A stretch of DNA of 64,000 bases, taken from Streptomyces sp. AC1-42W (GTDB lineage Bacteria > Actinomycetota > Actinomycetes > Streptomycetales > Streptomycetaceae). The translations under genes and the position numbers were made by a program. A model generated the notes under the pieces. The model ran no database searches. It was not told the origin of the DNA and was given only the letters and a program-made list of their open reading frames with translations. This document shows, piece after piece, positions 17,243 through 25,650 of the stretch (positions are counted from its first letter, which is position 1; every line of letters begins with the position of its first letter). The stretch lies in assembly GCF_003248355.1 (NCBI RefSeq), contig NZ_QKWY01000001.1, forward strand, positions 1,322,001 to 1,386,000, given 5' to 3'.

Positions 17243-19210
17243 TCACCGGACCGCGTTGCGCCATACCGTCACGTCGAGGGTGATGTAGTCGCTCGGTGAG
17301 TCCTCCGGGGACTTCGCCTGGAACGTCACCAGGCCCATGTGCCCGGTTCCGGTGGTCACGCACACCTGGCGGCCCTTGGACAGCTTCTCGATGGAGATGC
17401 TCGACGCGAAGCGCGTCTCCGCGCGGCAGACGTCCAGCGAACCCTCCTGGCCGGGGTCGAGGAGGGTCAGCTTGCCGCCGTCGCTCTCCGCCTCCAGGTA
17501 GCCGGAGTCGTACGCCAGCTCGTACTCGCCGTCCACACCGTCCTGCGGACGCACCTCCGCGTCCCCGAACGTCAGGTGGTAGCCCCGCGTCAGGTTGATG
17601 CCGGGGAAGTCGTCCGGCGTCGGGTCAGTCGTCGCGGGCGTCTGCCCGTCCGGCTGCCGCGTCTCCCCGTCGTCCTCCGTGCCCGCACCCGAGTCCGTCC
17701 CGGCCGTGTCGTCCGAGCTGGGCCGGGAACTCTTCGTCGGCTTCGGCTCGTTCTTGTCCTGGGTGACGGCCCCGGCCTTGTCCTCCTTGCCGTCGTCCTT
17801 CAGCAGGAAGTACGCCGTACCCCCGCCCGCCACACCGAACAGCAGCGCGGCGACGATCGCCAGGGCGGCGGCCCGACCGCGCCGGCGCTTCGGGGGCGCG
17901 GGCTGCGCCACCTGCGCGGTCGGCTGCGTGACGCCGCCCCCGGTGTACGCGGGCCCCGGGTACCCGTACGACGGCTGCGCCTGCTGGTAGCCGCCCTGCG
18001 CGCCGTACGGCCCCGGCGCCACCGGCGCGGGCCCGTGCCCCGGCGCGGGCGTGACCGGCGGACCGTACCCCGGCGGCGGGGTGCTCGGCGCCGGAGCGGT
18101 CGGCGAGTACGCGACCGGGGCGGCGGGAGCGGGGGGCGCGTCCTGCACCGGCGGCGCGGCGGGCGTCGCGGGGGCGGCGGGCGCCTGGGCCGGCGGCGTC
18201 GCGGGCGCGGCGGGCGTGGGAGTGGGCGCGGGCGTGGGCGCGGCGGCGGGTGCGGACGGCGGAGGCGGCGGCGTCTGTACGGGGGCCGGCGCGGCCGCCC
18301 GTACGGTGATGTCGGCGGCGACCGGCTTCGGCAGCCAGTCCTCCGGCCGCCGCAGCACCGTCTCCGCGTTCGCGGTCTGGCACAGCCGGATCACCTCGGC
18401 GACCGAGGGCCGGTCCGCCGCGTCCTTCGCCAGGCAGCGCCCGACCAGCTCCATCAGCCGCTCCGGCACCCCGGTCAGGTCCGGCTCCTCGTGCACGATC
18501 CGGTACAGCACCCCGTGTGAGGTGCCCTCGCCGAACGCGGGCGAGCCCGTGGAGGCGAACGCCGCGACCTGGCCCAGCGCGAAGATGTCCGTCGCGGGCG
18601 TGACCCGGCGACCGGCGGCCTGCTCGGGCGCCATGAACGACGGGGTGCCGATGGTGACCCCGCTGCCCGTGAGCGACGTGGCGTCCGCCGCGTAGGCGAT
18701 GCCGAAGTCGATGACGCGCGGCCCGTCCGCCGCGAGCAGCACGTTCGACGGCTTGAGGTCGCGGTGGACGATCCCCGCCCCGTGGATGACGTGCAGCGCC
18801 TCCGCCATGCCCGCGATCATCAGCAGCACCGTCTCGACCGGCAGCGCGCCGTGCGCCACGACCGCGTCGGCGAGCGAGGGACCCGGCACGTACGCGGTGG
18901 CGAGCCAGGGCTGCGCGCCCTCGGTGTCCGCGTCGATCACGGGCGCGGTGAACAGCCCCTGCACGCGCTGCGCGGACTGCACCTCCTGAGCGAACCGCCG
19001 CCGGAACTCCGCGTCCTCGCCGAACTCGGGCCGGATCACCTTGATCGCGACGGGCCGCCCGCCCGGCGTGTACGACAGATACACCTTGCCCATGCCGCCC
19101 GCGCCGAGCTTGGCGGCCAGCCGGTACCCGGCGATGGTGGTCGGGTCGTCGGCCGCGAGGGGCTGGAAGACCTGCGAGGCGTCGCCTCTGGCTGGCTGCT
19201 GACCGCTCAT
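17243..19210 (-). CDS. Transmembrane Ser/Thr protein kinase (Hanks type)
   Basis: The 655-residue protein carries an N-terminal kinase domain with glycine loop GAGGMGKVY, catalytic Lys in VAIKVI, HRDLKPSN, DFG and APE. A Pro/Ala-rich linker of about 140 residues follows, then a basic stop-transfer KRRRGRAAALAIVAALLFG and one membrane span (about residue 453). The extracellular part has an acidic Ser/Thr-rich stretch and a folded C-terminal domain of about 110 residues with two cysteines (DVCRAE, RQVCVT). There are no PASTA repeats, so the sensed ligand is unknown. The ATG at 19210 is used. It is monocistronic. Confidence 0.9.
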   Translation of the reverse strand: MSGQQPARGDASQVFQPLAADDPTTIAGYRLAAKLGAGGMGKVYLSYTPGGRPVAIKVIRPEFGEDAEFRRRFAQEVQSAQRVQGLFTAPVIDADTEGAQPWLATAYVPGPSLADAVVAHGALPVETVLLMIAGMAEALHVIHGAGIVHRDLKPSNVLLAADGPRVIDFGIAYAADATSLTGSGVTIGTPSFMAPEQAAGRRVTPATDIFALGQVAAFASTGSPAFGEGTSHGVLYRIVHEEPDLTGVPERLMELVGRCLAKDAADRPSVAEVIRLCQTANAETVLRRPEDWLPKPVAADITVRAAAPAPVQTPPPPPSAPAAAPTPAPTPTPAAPATPPAQAPAAPATPAAPPVQDAPPAPAAPVAYSPTAPAPSTPPPGYGPPVTPAPGHGPAPVAPGPYGAQGGYQQAQPSYGYPGPAYTGGGVTQPTAQVAQPAPPKRRRGRAAALAIVAALLFGVAGGGTAYFLLKDDGKEDKAGAVTQDKNEPKPTKSSRPSSDDTAGTDSGAGTEDDGETRQPDGQTPATTDPTPDDFPGINLTRGYHLTFGDAEVRPQDGVDGEYELAYDSGYLEAESDGGKLTLLDPGQEGSLDVCRAETRFASSISIEKLSKGRQVCVTTGTGHMGLVTFQAKSPEDSPSDYITLDVTVWRNAVR

Positions 19211-19441
19211 GAACTCGTAACTCCCCCGGAGAGCCGCTGCTGTAGAAACGGCACTTTATCCAAATCGCCGGGGCACGGCGCCCCCTGAGCACCTATCGGA
19301 CCCAGCGGGCCCAAGGGGTGTGCCCCCGCTGCCCCCACTCACCGGAAGACCGGATTCCCGTTGCCTGCTCCGGGCGCCTGTTTGATCATGGGCGGCCGGC
19401 GGTCCCGCGTACGGTGGCCGCCCCCGGACGAAAGGCCCCAT

Positions 19442-20047
19442 GTGCGCAAGCTCGTCTACTACATCGCCGCGACCCTGGACGGCTTCATCGCCGGACCGGA
19501 CGGCTCCGACCCCACCGGGCCCGACGGCTTCTGGCCCATCCCGGAGGACTACCTCAAGCACCTGATCGCCGAGTACCCGGAGACGCTGCCCGGCCCGGCG
19601 CGGGCCGCGCTCGGCGTGACGGCGGAGGGCACGCACTTCGACACGATCCTGGAGGGCCGCCGCTCCTACCGGATCGGCCTGGACGCCGGTGTGACGGACG
19701 CCTACCCGCATCTGCGCCACCTCGTCTTCTCCCGCACCCTCGGCGAGAGCCCCGACCCGGCCGTGGAGATCGTCGCGACCGACCCGGTGGCGCGCGTACG
19801 GGAGTTGAAACGGGAGGACGGCAAGGACATCTGGCTGGTCGGCGGCGGCGAACTGGCCGGGGTCCTCTACGGGCAGATCGACCGGCTGATCCTCAAGCTG
19901 AGCCCGACGACGATCGGCTCCGGCATTCCGCTGTTCGGCCGGAACGCGGCGTTCGAACCTGCGGCCTGGGTGCTCGCGGACCACACGGTCCTGGGAAGCG
20001 GAGCGGCGTACGTGACGTACGAGCGTGCTGCCTCCGTCACCGGCTAG
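19442..20047 (+). CDS. Dihydrofolate-reductase-like (RibD C-terminal domain) protein
   Basis: The 201-residue protein starts at GTG 19442 (VRKLVYYIAATLDGFIAG), the standard opening of the DHFR/RibD C-terminal-like family in actinobacteria. Further family marks are GRRSYRIGL, HLVFSRTL, DIWLVGGGELAG and SGIPLF. It is predicted to bind NADPH and reduce an unknown substrate; it is not the housekeeping folate enzyme. An open frame to 19361 lacks coding signals. A strong bidirectional terminator follows. Confidence 0.85.
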   Translation: MRKLVYYIAATLDGFIAGPDGSDPTGPDGFWPIPEDYLKHLIAEYPETLPGPARAALGVTAEGTHFDTILEGRRSYRIGLDAGVTDAYPHLRHLVFSRTLGESPDPAVEIVATDPVARVRELKREDGKDIWLVGGGELAGVLYGQIDRLILKLSPTTIGSGIPLFGRNAAFEPAAWVLADHTVLGSGAAYVTYERAASVTG

Positions 20048-20065
20048 GCGCGGCCGGTACGGACA

Positions 20066-20099
20066 CCGTCCGGCGGGGGTCGCGGCCCCCGCCGGACGG
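20066..20099. terminator. Bidirectional terminator hairpin
   Basis: CCGTCCGGCGGGGG (20066-20079) pairs perfectly with CCCCCGCCGGACGG (20086-20099) around a 6-nt loop. It lies between the convergent reductase and mannanase genes, 19 bp and 8 bp from their stops. Confidence 0.8.
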
Positions 20100-20106
20100 C
20101 ACCGGG

Positions 20107-21798
20107 TCACGCGGTGGCGCAGGCCGCGCCGCTGAGGGTGAACGCGGCCGGGACGCTGTTCGTACCGTTCTGGCTGCCGGTGAAGCCCACGGTCACCGAG
20201 CCATTCGGGGCGATCGTGGCGGTGTACGCGGCCGGCGCCACGCTCACCGAGGCGCCGGACCGGGTCGGCGTACCGCCCCACATGTTGGTGATGGTCTGGC
20301 CGTCGGCGAAGTCGAAGCCGAGCGTCCAGCCGTCGACGGCGGCGGTGCCGGTGTTGCGGATGGTGATCTCGCCCTGGAAGCCGCCCGGCCACTGGCCGAC
20401 CACCTTGTACCCGACCGTGCAGCTGCCGGCCGGCGTCGTCGGGGCCTCGTCCGTGGTCACGCTCACGGCGGCCGACCGAACGGAACGGTTGCCGGCCGCG
20501 TCGCGCGCGTAGACGGCGAAGGAGTACGCGGTGTCGGCGGTCAGTCCGGTGACGGTCACGCCCGTGGTGGCGGAGGAGGCGACCACGGTCTCCGCGGTGC
20601 CGTTGACGCGGACGACGTCGTACCCGGCGACAGCAACGTTGTCGGAGGAGGCGGCCCAGGTCAGCGTGGCGGAGGTGTCGGTCACGGCCGAGGCGACGGG
20701 GGTGCCCGGTGCGGTGGGGGCCTCGGTGTCCTCCTCGGCGGGCCCGCCGTAGACCGTGGCCTCGCGGGAGGTCTGGGCGATGCCGTTCGCGCCGTGGAAG
20801 ACGCGCTCGCCCCAGGAGCTGAGCCGCGCCGGGTCGAAGCCGATGGTCAGGTCGAGGATCGGGTCGGTGTTGCCGCTCCAGGACCAGGCGATCCAGCCGA
20901 GCCCGAGCCGCTGCGCCTCGGACATCATGGTGTCCTCGTCCGGGTCGCCGTACTGGTCGGCGGGCCCGCCGAACTCACCGATGACCAGGGGCAGTCCGGC
21001 GTCCACGAAGGTGTTCAGGTAGTCGGTGACCTTCTGGGCGGTGTTGTAGACGCTGTACATGTGGATCGAGAAGAGCAGGTTGCCGGTGGTGTCGGCGTCG
21101 TAGACCGCCTGCGCGTTGTCCCGCATGACGTTCTGCCAGTCCTGGCCCCAGTTGGGCGCGTCCACCATGATCGTGTGCGCGAACCCGGCGGCCCGCAGCT
21201 TCTCGATCGCGGCGGTGGTGGGGGCGGTCCAGCCGGCCGGGTCCGTGTTGCCCCAGGGCTCGTTGCCGATGTTGATGACGATGTAGTCCTCCTGGCCGTC
21301 GAGGACGTCCTTGAGGCCGATCCAGTAGTCGGCCGCGTGGTCCAGCGTGCCGGCGGCGGAGTCCTCCCCGTACCCGGTGGTGTCGTGCACCTCCAGGACG
21401 CAGATCAGCCGGTTCGCCTTGCACTGCGCGACGACGGAGGCGACGTCGTCGGGCCCGTTCTCGCTCCAGCGGTAGCCGTCGGACAGCACGACGCGGACGG
21501 TGTTGGCCCCGGTCGCCTTGATGTCGGCCAGCGACTGGGTCTCGCCGGGGTACCAGGTGTGCGCGTGGTTGACCCCGCGCATGATGAAGTCGTTCCCGTT
21601 GCCCTCGACGAGCCGGCCGTCACTGATGTGCAGCCCGGTGGTGGCGGCGGCGTCGGCCGGGGCCGCCGGGGCGGGGGCGGCCTGCGCGGGGGTGAGGGCG
21701 CCGAGGCCGAGGACCCCGAGGAGGGTGGCCAGGACGGTGAGAATGACGGAAGCGGGGCGCTTCACGGTATGTCTCGCTGCGTAGCTCGCGGTACTCAT
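20107..21798 (-). CDS. Secreted GH5 mannan endo-1,4-beta-mannosidase with FN3 and CBM2
   Basis: The 563-residue precursor has an N-terminal signal peptide (hydrophobic VILTVLATLLGVLGLG, cleavage after AQA). The catalytic domain opens TGLHISDGRL and contains VNHAHTWYPG, EVHDTTGYG, the acid/base Glu in INIGNEPWG (about residue 182) and the nucleophile Glu in VIGEFGG (about 274). These are marks of bacterial GH5 mannanases such as Streptomyces ManA. A fibronectin type III domain (about 345-435) and a C-terminal CBM2 (about 455-563, with two Cys and WPGGFQGEI) follow. The ATG at 21798 is preceded by TGGAGCCGC. A CebR box lies 42 bp upstream, so repression relieved by cello-oligosaccharides is likely. 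Confidence 0.92.
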   Translation of the reverse strand: MSTASYAARHTVKRPASVILTVLATLLGVLGLGALTPAQAAPAPAAPADAAATTGLHISDGRLVEGNGNDFIMRGVNHAHTWYPGETQSLADIKATGANTVRVVLSDGYRWSENGPDDVASVVAQCKANRLICVLEVHDTTGYGEDSAAGTLDHAADYWIGLKDVLDGQEDYIVINIGNEPWGNTDPAGWTAPTTAAIEKLRAAGFAHTIMVDAPNWGQDWQNVMRDNAQAVYDADTTGNLLFSIHMYSVYNTAQKVTDYLNTFVDAGLPLVIGEFGGPADQYGDPDEDTMMSEAQRLGLGWIAWSWSGNTDPILDLTIGFDPARLSSWGERVFHGANGIAQTSREATVYGGPAEEDTEAPTAPGTPVASAVTDTSATLTWAASSDNVAVAGYDVVRVNGTAETVVASSATTGVTVTGLTADTAYSFAVYARDAAGNRSVRSAAVSVTTDEAPTTPAGSCTVGYKVVGQWPGGFQGEITIRNTGTAAVDGWTLGFDFADGQTITNMWGGTPTRSGASVSVAPAAYTATIAPNGSVTVGFTGSQNGTNSVPAAFTLSGAACATA

Positions 21799-21839
21799 TG
21801 CGGCTCCAGGGATGGGGGAGGAGGGGCGGTCACTGAGTG

Positions 21840-21853
21840 TGGGAGCGCTCCCA
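21840..21853. promoter_or_regulatory. CebR operator
   Basis: TGGGAGCGCTCCCA is a perfect 14-bp palindrome identical to the binding site known for the LacI-family repressor CebR of streptomycetes. It lies 42 bp upstream of the mannanase start, in the expected promoter region. Confidence 0.88.
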
Positions 21854-21955
21854 TGCTCAGTGTGCAACCATGAAGCCATTCCGGTCAGGAGCACGTCAAG
21901 AGGTCGGATGGCTTGGGATGGGGCGGGGTGGGGGGCTGGGGCCTCGGAGTGGGGC

Positions 21956-22312
21956 CTACCAGGCGCCGTGGTGCTGCACGCCCAGGATCAAAGCCGCGAC
22001 GGCGGTCGCGAGGAAGACGATCCCGCCGACGATGTTCCGGGAGCCGACCCGCAGGTGGGCGGTGATCGCCCCGATGAAGTAGAGGACGAGCCCGGAGGCG
22101 GCGAGGGTGCCGAGCGCCGGCACGGCGAACCCGGCCGCCAGCCCGAGGGTCCCGGCGGCCAGCAACAGCCCGAGCACGGGCACGTACTTGCGCGGGATGC
22201 CCTTCATGTCGGCCTGCGTCTTGGGGTAGTCGTGCCCGATGAGGTACGTCACGGCCGCGGCGCCGTTGAAGAGGATGCCGAGGGCGGTGACGGTGAGGTA
22301 GGCGATACGCAT
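21956..22312 (-). CDS. DoxX family membrane protein
   Basis: The 118-residue protein has four hydrophobic segments and the DoxX-like pattern: MRIAYLTVTALGILFNGAAA, a polar loop with KTQADMKGIPRKYVP, then GLLLAAGTLGLAAG and LVLYFIGAITAHLRVG. The ATG is at 22312. The family is membrane-bound and linked to redox or thiol stress in some bacteria; here the role is not defined. It stands alone between the mannanase CebR region and a repeat-rich spacer. Confidence 0.8.
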   Translation of the reverse strand: MRIAYLTVTALGILFNGAAAVTYLIGHDYPKTQADMKGIPRKYVPVLGLLLAAGTLGLAAGFAVPALGTLAASGLVLYFIGAITAHLRVGSRNIVGGIVFLATAVAALILGVQHHGAW

Positions 22313-22655
22313 GAGGGACTCCGGCGTGGCGAGATGGGGCGCTGTCGTCGTTTCACAGGGTCCGACGAAGTGGGCGGCTGTTTTGTGAGGTCGGGTCGCC
22401 GGAGGGGGAGTGGTCGGAGGGGTGGGGTGCGCATGGGGTGGTGGCGTACGGGCACGGGGTACGGGGGCGGCGTACGGGTACGGGGACGGAGACGGCGTTT
22501 GGGCACGGGGTACGGGGACGGGGCCGGCGTACGAGCACGGGACGGCGTTTGGGCACGCGGGGTACGGGAACGGAATCGGCGTACGGGGCGGGGTCGGCGT
22601 ACGAGGTGGGGGACCGGGGTGTTGGGCGGGGCGCCCGCCGGCCTCGGCTCGTCCG
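22313..22655. other. Gene-free, G-rich low-complexity spacer
   Basis: No gene is supported here. From about 22420 to 22610 the plus strand is built of short degenerate units such as GTACGGG and ACGGGG, with a 50-bp imperfect tandem duplication at 22491-22590. Open frames in this stretch have only the repeat's composition. Confidence 0.6.
22491..22590. repeat. Imperfect tandem repeat, period 50 bp
   Basis: Both copies begin GACGGCGTTTGGGCACG (at 22491 and 22541) and continue with GGGTACGGG. The second copy has small insertions and substitutions. It sits in a G-rich non-coding spacer. Confidence 0.6.
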
Positions 22656-23579
22656 TTAGGTGAGCAGCTCCGCCAGCCGGTCCGCGAACGCCGTGATCCA
22701 TTCCAGTTGCGGGCCGCCCCGGGCCACGCGGAAGCCGTGCCGGCGCGCCCAGAACGCGGCCTGCACCGCGTGCAACTGGGCCCAGCGGCGTACGCGTTCG
22801 CGGTCCAGCTCGGCCGCGTCCGCGTAGACGGCGATCACCCGGCGCACGGCCGCGTCCAAGTCGTCCGCTTCGGCGAGGGTGAACGCCCGCGACTTGAGCA
22901 GGGTGCCCGCGTCGTACGCCGGGTCGCCGGCGTAGCCCTTGGGGTCGACGGCCAGCCAGGGCTCGCGTTCGGCGCGCAGGATGTTGCCGGCGTGCAGGTC
23001 GCCGTGGACCAGGGTGTCCGGCTGCTGTCGGGCCAGTTCCCGTACGGTCGCGAGGGCGGCCTCCAGCACGGGGCGCGGCAGCGCGTGCGTCAGCTCGGCG
23101 GCGTCCTTGCGCAGCTCGGCCTCCCACGCGTCGGCCTGGTCGCTGAGCCGGGGCAGCCCGGCCGGGGCGGGCACGGCCAGTCGCCGCCCGAGCCGCGCGG
23201 CGACGGTCACCACCTCGTCGCCCTCGGCGGCCCCGGCGAGCGTTACCGGCGTGGCCCGCTCCAGCAGCATCGCGTACCGGGCGTCGTCCCGCTCGTACAG
23301 CGTGACGGCCCCGCGCCCGCCCCACGCGACGAAGGCGTCGGGCTCGTGGTCGTTGCCGGGGTGCGGGAAGGACACCTTCAGCACGGCGGGTGGCGCCCCG
23401 TCCCGCCGTACCGGCACGATGATGCCGACGCCCCCGAACATGACCTCGCCGTCCGGCACACAGGCCCAGCCGTCGATCAACTCGGCTGCCAGCCCCGGCA
23501 GTTCCCGAAGCCAGTCGGCCCCGGCGTCCCCCTCGCGCGCGATGGTGGTCCGCGCGAACTCTTCCGGAATCACAATCAT
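22656..23579 (-). CDS. Aminoglycoside/hydroxyurea-type antibiotic kinase
   Basis: The 307-residue cytoplasmic phosphotransferase has the catalytic loop VHGDLHAGNIL and the metal-binding segment AVDPKGYAGDPAYDAG. These are typical of the APH(6)/streptomycin-6-kinase and hydroxyurea kinase group. The N-terminal lobe contains AVLKVSFP with the nucleotide-binding Lys. The C-terminus has the HAVQAAFWARRHG helix common in the family. Such genes in streptomycetes are often intrinsic and of unknown substrate, so resistance is possible but not shown. The ATG is at 23579. Confidence 0.82.
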   Translation of the reverse strand: MIVIPEEFARTTIAREGDAGADWLRELPGLAAELIDGWACVPDGEVMFGGVGIIVPVRRDGAPPAVLKVSFPHPGNDHEPDAFVAWGGRGAVTLYERDDARYAMLLERATPVTLAGAAEGDEVVTVAARLGRRLAVPAPAGLPRLSDQADAWEAELRKDAAELTHALPRPVLEAALATVRELARQQPDTLVHGDLHAGNILRAEREPWLAVDPKGYAGDPAYDAGTLLKSRAFTLAEADDLDAAVRRVIAVYADAAELDRERVRRWAQLHAVQAAFWARRHGFRVARGGPQLEWITAFADRLAELLT

Positions 23580-23710
23580 CCGGGCACCTTACGCCCGGCC
23601 CTGCGGGGCGGGGCGCGTACGCGGTTGAGGCGGAGGCCCGTGCGGGGGCATGGTCACACGGGGGCGCCCCTCCGGCGCGCCTCGCCGCGACCCGAAGGAG
23701 CGCCGTACCG

Positions 23711-24183
23711 ATGACCGTGACCATCCGCCCCGCCCACCCGGACGACGTCCCCGCGCTGGCGGACCTGATCGAGGAGATCGAGCGCTTCTACGGCGGGACG
23801 GCCCTCCAGCCCTTGCCGGAACGCCGCACCCAGACGAAGGAGGCCCTGTTCGGCCCGCAACCCCTGGCCCACGCCCTGGTCGCGGCCACGGACGACGGCC
23901 GACTCGCGGGCCTGGCCGCGTACTCGTTTCTGTGGCCGGCGCGGGGGACGACCCACGCCCTGTTCCTGAAGGAGCTGTACGTACGCGACGCGTGTGGCGC
24001 GGCGAGGGGGTGGGCGCCCGCTTGATGGCCGGACTGCGCGAAGTGGCGTCGGCGCGGCCGGGGTGCAGCCGGGTGGAGTGGATGGCGGACACGAACAACC
24101 CGCCCGCGCGACGCTTCTACGAGGGCCTGGGCTTCAAGGAGTTGGACGGCAAGGTGGTGTACCGGGTGGGGTCGGGGGAGTGA
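23711..24183 (+). pseudogene. GNAT acetyltransferase, frameshifted
   Basis: The reading frame from ATG 23711 encodes a GNAT N-terminus (MTVTIRPAHPDDVPALADLI ... FLKELYVRDA) and runs into a stop at 24025. The rest of the domain, WRGEGVGARLMAGLREVA to FYEGLGFKELDGKVVY (acetyl-CoA loop and C-terminal motif), is in another frame from about 23990 to 24183. At the junction the DNA reads GACGCGTGTGGCGCGG. Removing one TG of the TGTG restores a continuous domain of about 156 residues. It could be a real dinucleotide slip or a base-calling error. Confidence 0.7.
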
Positions 24184-24214
24184 GGCGGGGAGCGCTTCTC
24201 GCCGGCCGTCCACG

Positions 24215-24636
24215 TCAGGGGAGGGAGAGGTTGTCGGTGGGGGATCGCTCGACCATGACGCTGACGCGGTAGACCCAGACGGGGCCGCGCAGGGGCGACC
24301 CGCACAAGCCATCGGGCAGCGCGATCTCGTCCTCGGCGTCCGCTTTGGAACCGTACTCCCGGTCGAACAGGGACGCGTCGTCGGGGAGGACGCCGACACG
24401 GTGGAGGTAGTCGGCGACCCGGCCGCGCTGGTGAAGGTGACCTCGGCGATGCCGTTCCGGGTGTAGTAGTGGACGTCGGACGCGCCGACGGGTATCGGCG
24501 CGTCTCCGGCAGGGATGACCTGGGGAAGCCGCGTCTGACTGCCGTCGCACGCACGGGAGTCCCCGAAGGGGTGGAACAACCGGTCCTGGAACAACCAGCC
24601 GAAGCCCCCACCGCCGAGCCCCTTGCGGTGCGCCAA
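24215..24636 (-). pseudogene. Unrecognised gene broken by a one-base deletion
   Basis: From TTG 24636 (AAGGAG 10 nt upstream) one frame reads GLGGGGFGWLFQDRLFHPFG to TRNGIAEVTFTSA. The sensible continuation, VADYLHRVGVLPDDASLFD to VYRVSVMVERSPTDNLSLP and TGA at 24215, is in a neighbouring frame. The change of frame falls at about 24417-24428 in a GC-rich run, where one missing C would reunite both halves (about 140 residues). The product is soluble with no known domain. It borders the leader of the first CRISPR array. Confidence 0.5.
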
Positions 24637-24784
24637 ACATGAACTTCTCCTTCGAACATGATCGGACAGGCCACCGCAGCCTAGGCTGACGGAGAGACGT
24701 TGGTTCAACGGCCGCGTCACGATGGAGGACCCGAACGGTGAGCGGGTTGGCCTGGTATGCATAGGAGCAAGATGATGGGCCTGA

Positions 24785-24851
24785 TATGCCGGAGTCCGTG
24801 AAAGTGGTCAGTTTCCACGCAACACTGAGATAAAAGCGCAGGTCACGAAGA
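24785..24851 (+). promoter_or_regulatory. CRISPR leader of array 1
   Basis: Three blocks, TATGCCGG (67 bp before the first repeat), GAAAGTGGTCA (52 bp before) and GCAGGTCACG (14 bp before), recur at exactly the same distances before array 3 at 34798. The segment is more AT-rich than its surroundings. Identical motif spacing in front of two arrays is what a functional type I-E leader would show. Confidence 0.75.
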
Positions 24852-25063
24852 GTGCTCCCCGCACACGCGGGGATGGTCCCATGCCGGTGTGGACCAACAG
24901 GGCCCAGTCCTCGTGCTCCCCGCACACGCGGGGATGGTCCCTCGTCCAGGAGAAGGGCAAAGGCCTGTACTTCGTGCTCCCCGCACACGCGGGGATGGTC
25001 CCTCCGGCTGGAGGGTCAACGACCTCGCGCCGGTGTGCTCCCCGCACACGCGGGGATGGCCCC
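24852..25063 (+). CRISPR. CRISPR array 1, type I-E-like, 4 repeats and 3 spacers
   Basis: 29-bp repeats begin at 24852, 24913, 24974 and 25035; all three spacers are 32 bp. The repeat is GTGCTCCCCGC-ACAC-GCGGGGATGGTCCC with a CCCCGC/GCGGGG stem, the form seen with subtype I-E in actinobacteria. The last repeat has GGCCCC in place of GGTCCC, as expected for the leader-distal end, so the leader is on the left and transcription is rightward. No cas gene is adjacent. Confidence 0.93.
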
Positions 25064-25093
25064 GTGTCCCGGAGGCCTTTGGCGTGAGCGGGG

Positions 25094-25294
25094 TCACACG
25101 TCTCGGGGCGTCGGCTGCTTGCAGACAGAGAGGAATACCTGCCATGCCGGCCCGGAGAACTCCAGAGGGTGCCGGGAGAGGTCCTTGGAGTCTCGGACGT
25201 GCACGGTGGACGCAGCTGCTCGGGCCTCCACACAAGCGTCCTCGAAGTCGCTGCTGTAGGTGCTCTTGCGCCATCCGCTGGGCGACAGTGCCAT
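25094..25294 (-). CDS. DUF397 protein
   Basis: The 66-residue protein MALSPSGWRKSTYSSDFEDA continues with CVEARAAASTVHVRDSK, the standard DUF397 pattern of small streptomycete regulatory proteins usually paired with an XRE/DUF5753 gene. The ATG at 25294 lies behind GGAGG. No XRE partner is next to it here, so it is an orphan. It ends 30 bp from the last repeat of CRISPR array 1. Confidence 0.85.
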   Translation of the reverse strand: MALSPSGWRKSTYSSDFEDACVEARAAASTVHVRDSKDLSRHPLEFSGPAWQVFLSVCKQPTPRDV

Positions 25295-25380
25295 GGGGGG
25301 CCTCCCGGGTATGGGGAATGTGGCAGACCGCTCACTGCCACGTGGAAGTGTAGGACCCATGGCCTGAGCCCAAGGGAGAA

Positions 25381-25650
25381 ATGATGCCAGGCAAGGCTCG
25401 GCAGACAGTCGCCGAGATGGACGCCACGAGCAGGCCCGCGCTCTGCTCAACGCGCTGATCTCCGCGTACAGCGCCCGAATAGGGGCAGCGCCGACCCGGG
25501 AGGCCGCCCAGGAGCTGCGGGCGGAGCGCGCCCCTTCCGGCCGAGCGGGACAGCCTGTCCGCCGACGACCGGGAACGGATCGAGGAGATCCTCCGGGAGG
25601 CCTCGGGGAAGTCGGCCGCGATCTGCGGCATCGGGGGAACCGGTGAGTGA
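25381..25650 (+). pseudogene. Remnant of the antitoxin-position gene of a zeta-type locus
   Basis: Codons from 25384 read MPGKARQTVAEMDA. After a frame change the next stretch reads HEQARALLNALISAYSARIG and APTREAAQELRAERA. After a second change it reads LPAERDSLSADDRERIEEIL, ending CGIGGTGE with TGA at 25648-25650. This looks like a roughly 90-residue helical protein broken by two frameshifts. It overlaps the zeta-like start by 8 bp, the usual arrangement for a toxin-antitoxin pair. Confidence 0.45.
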
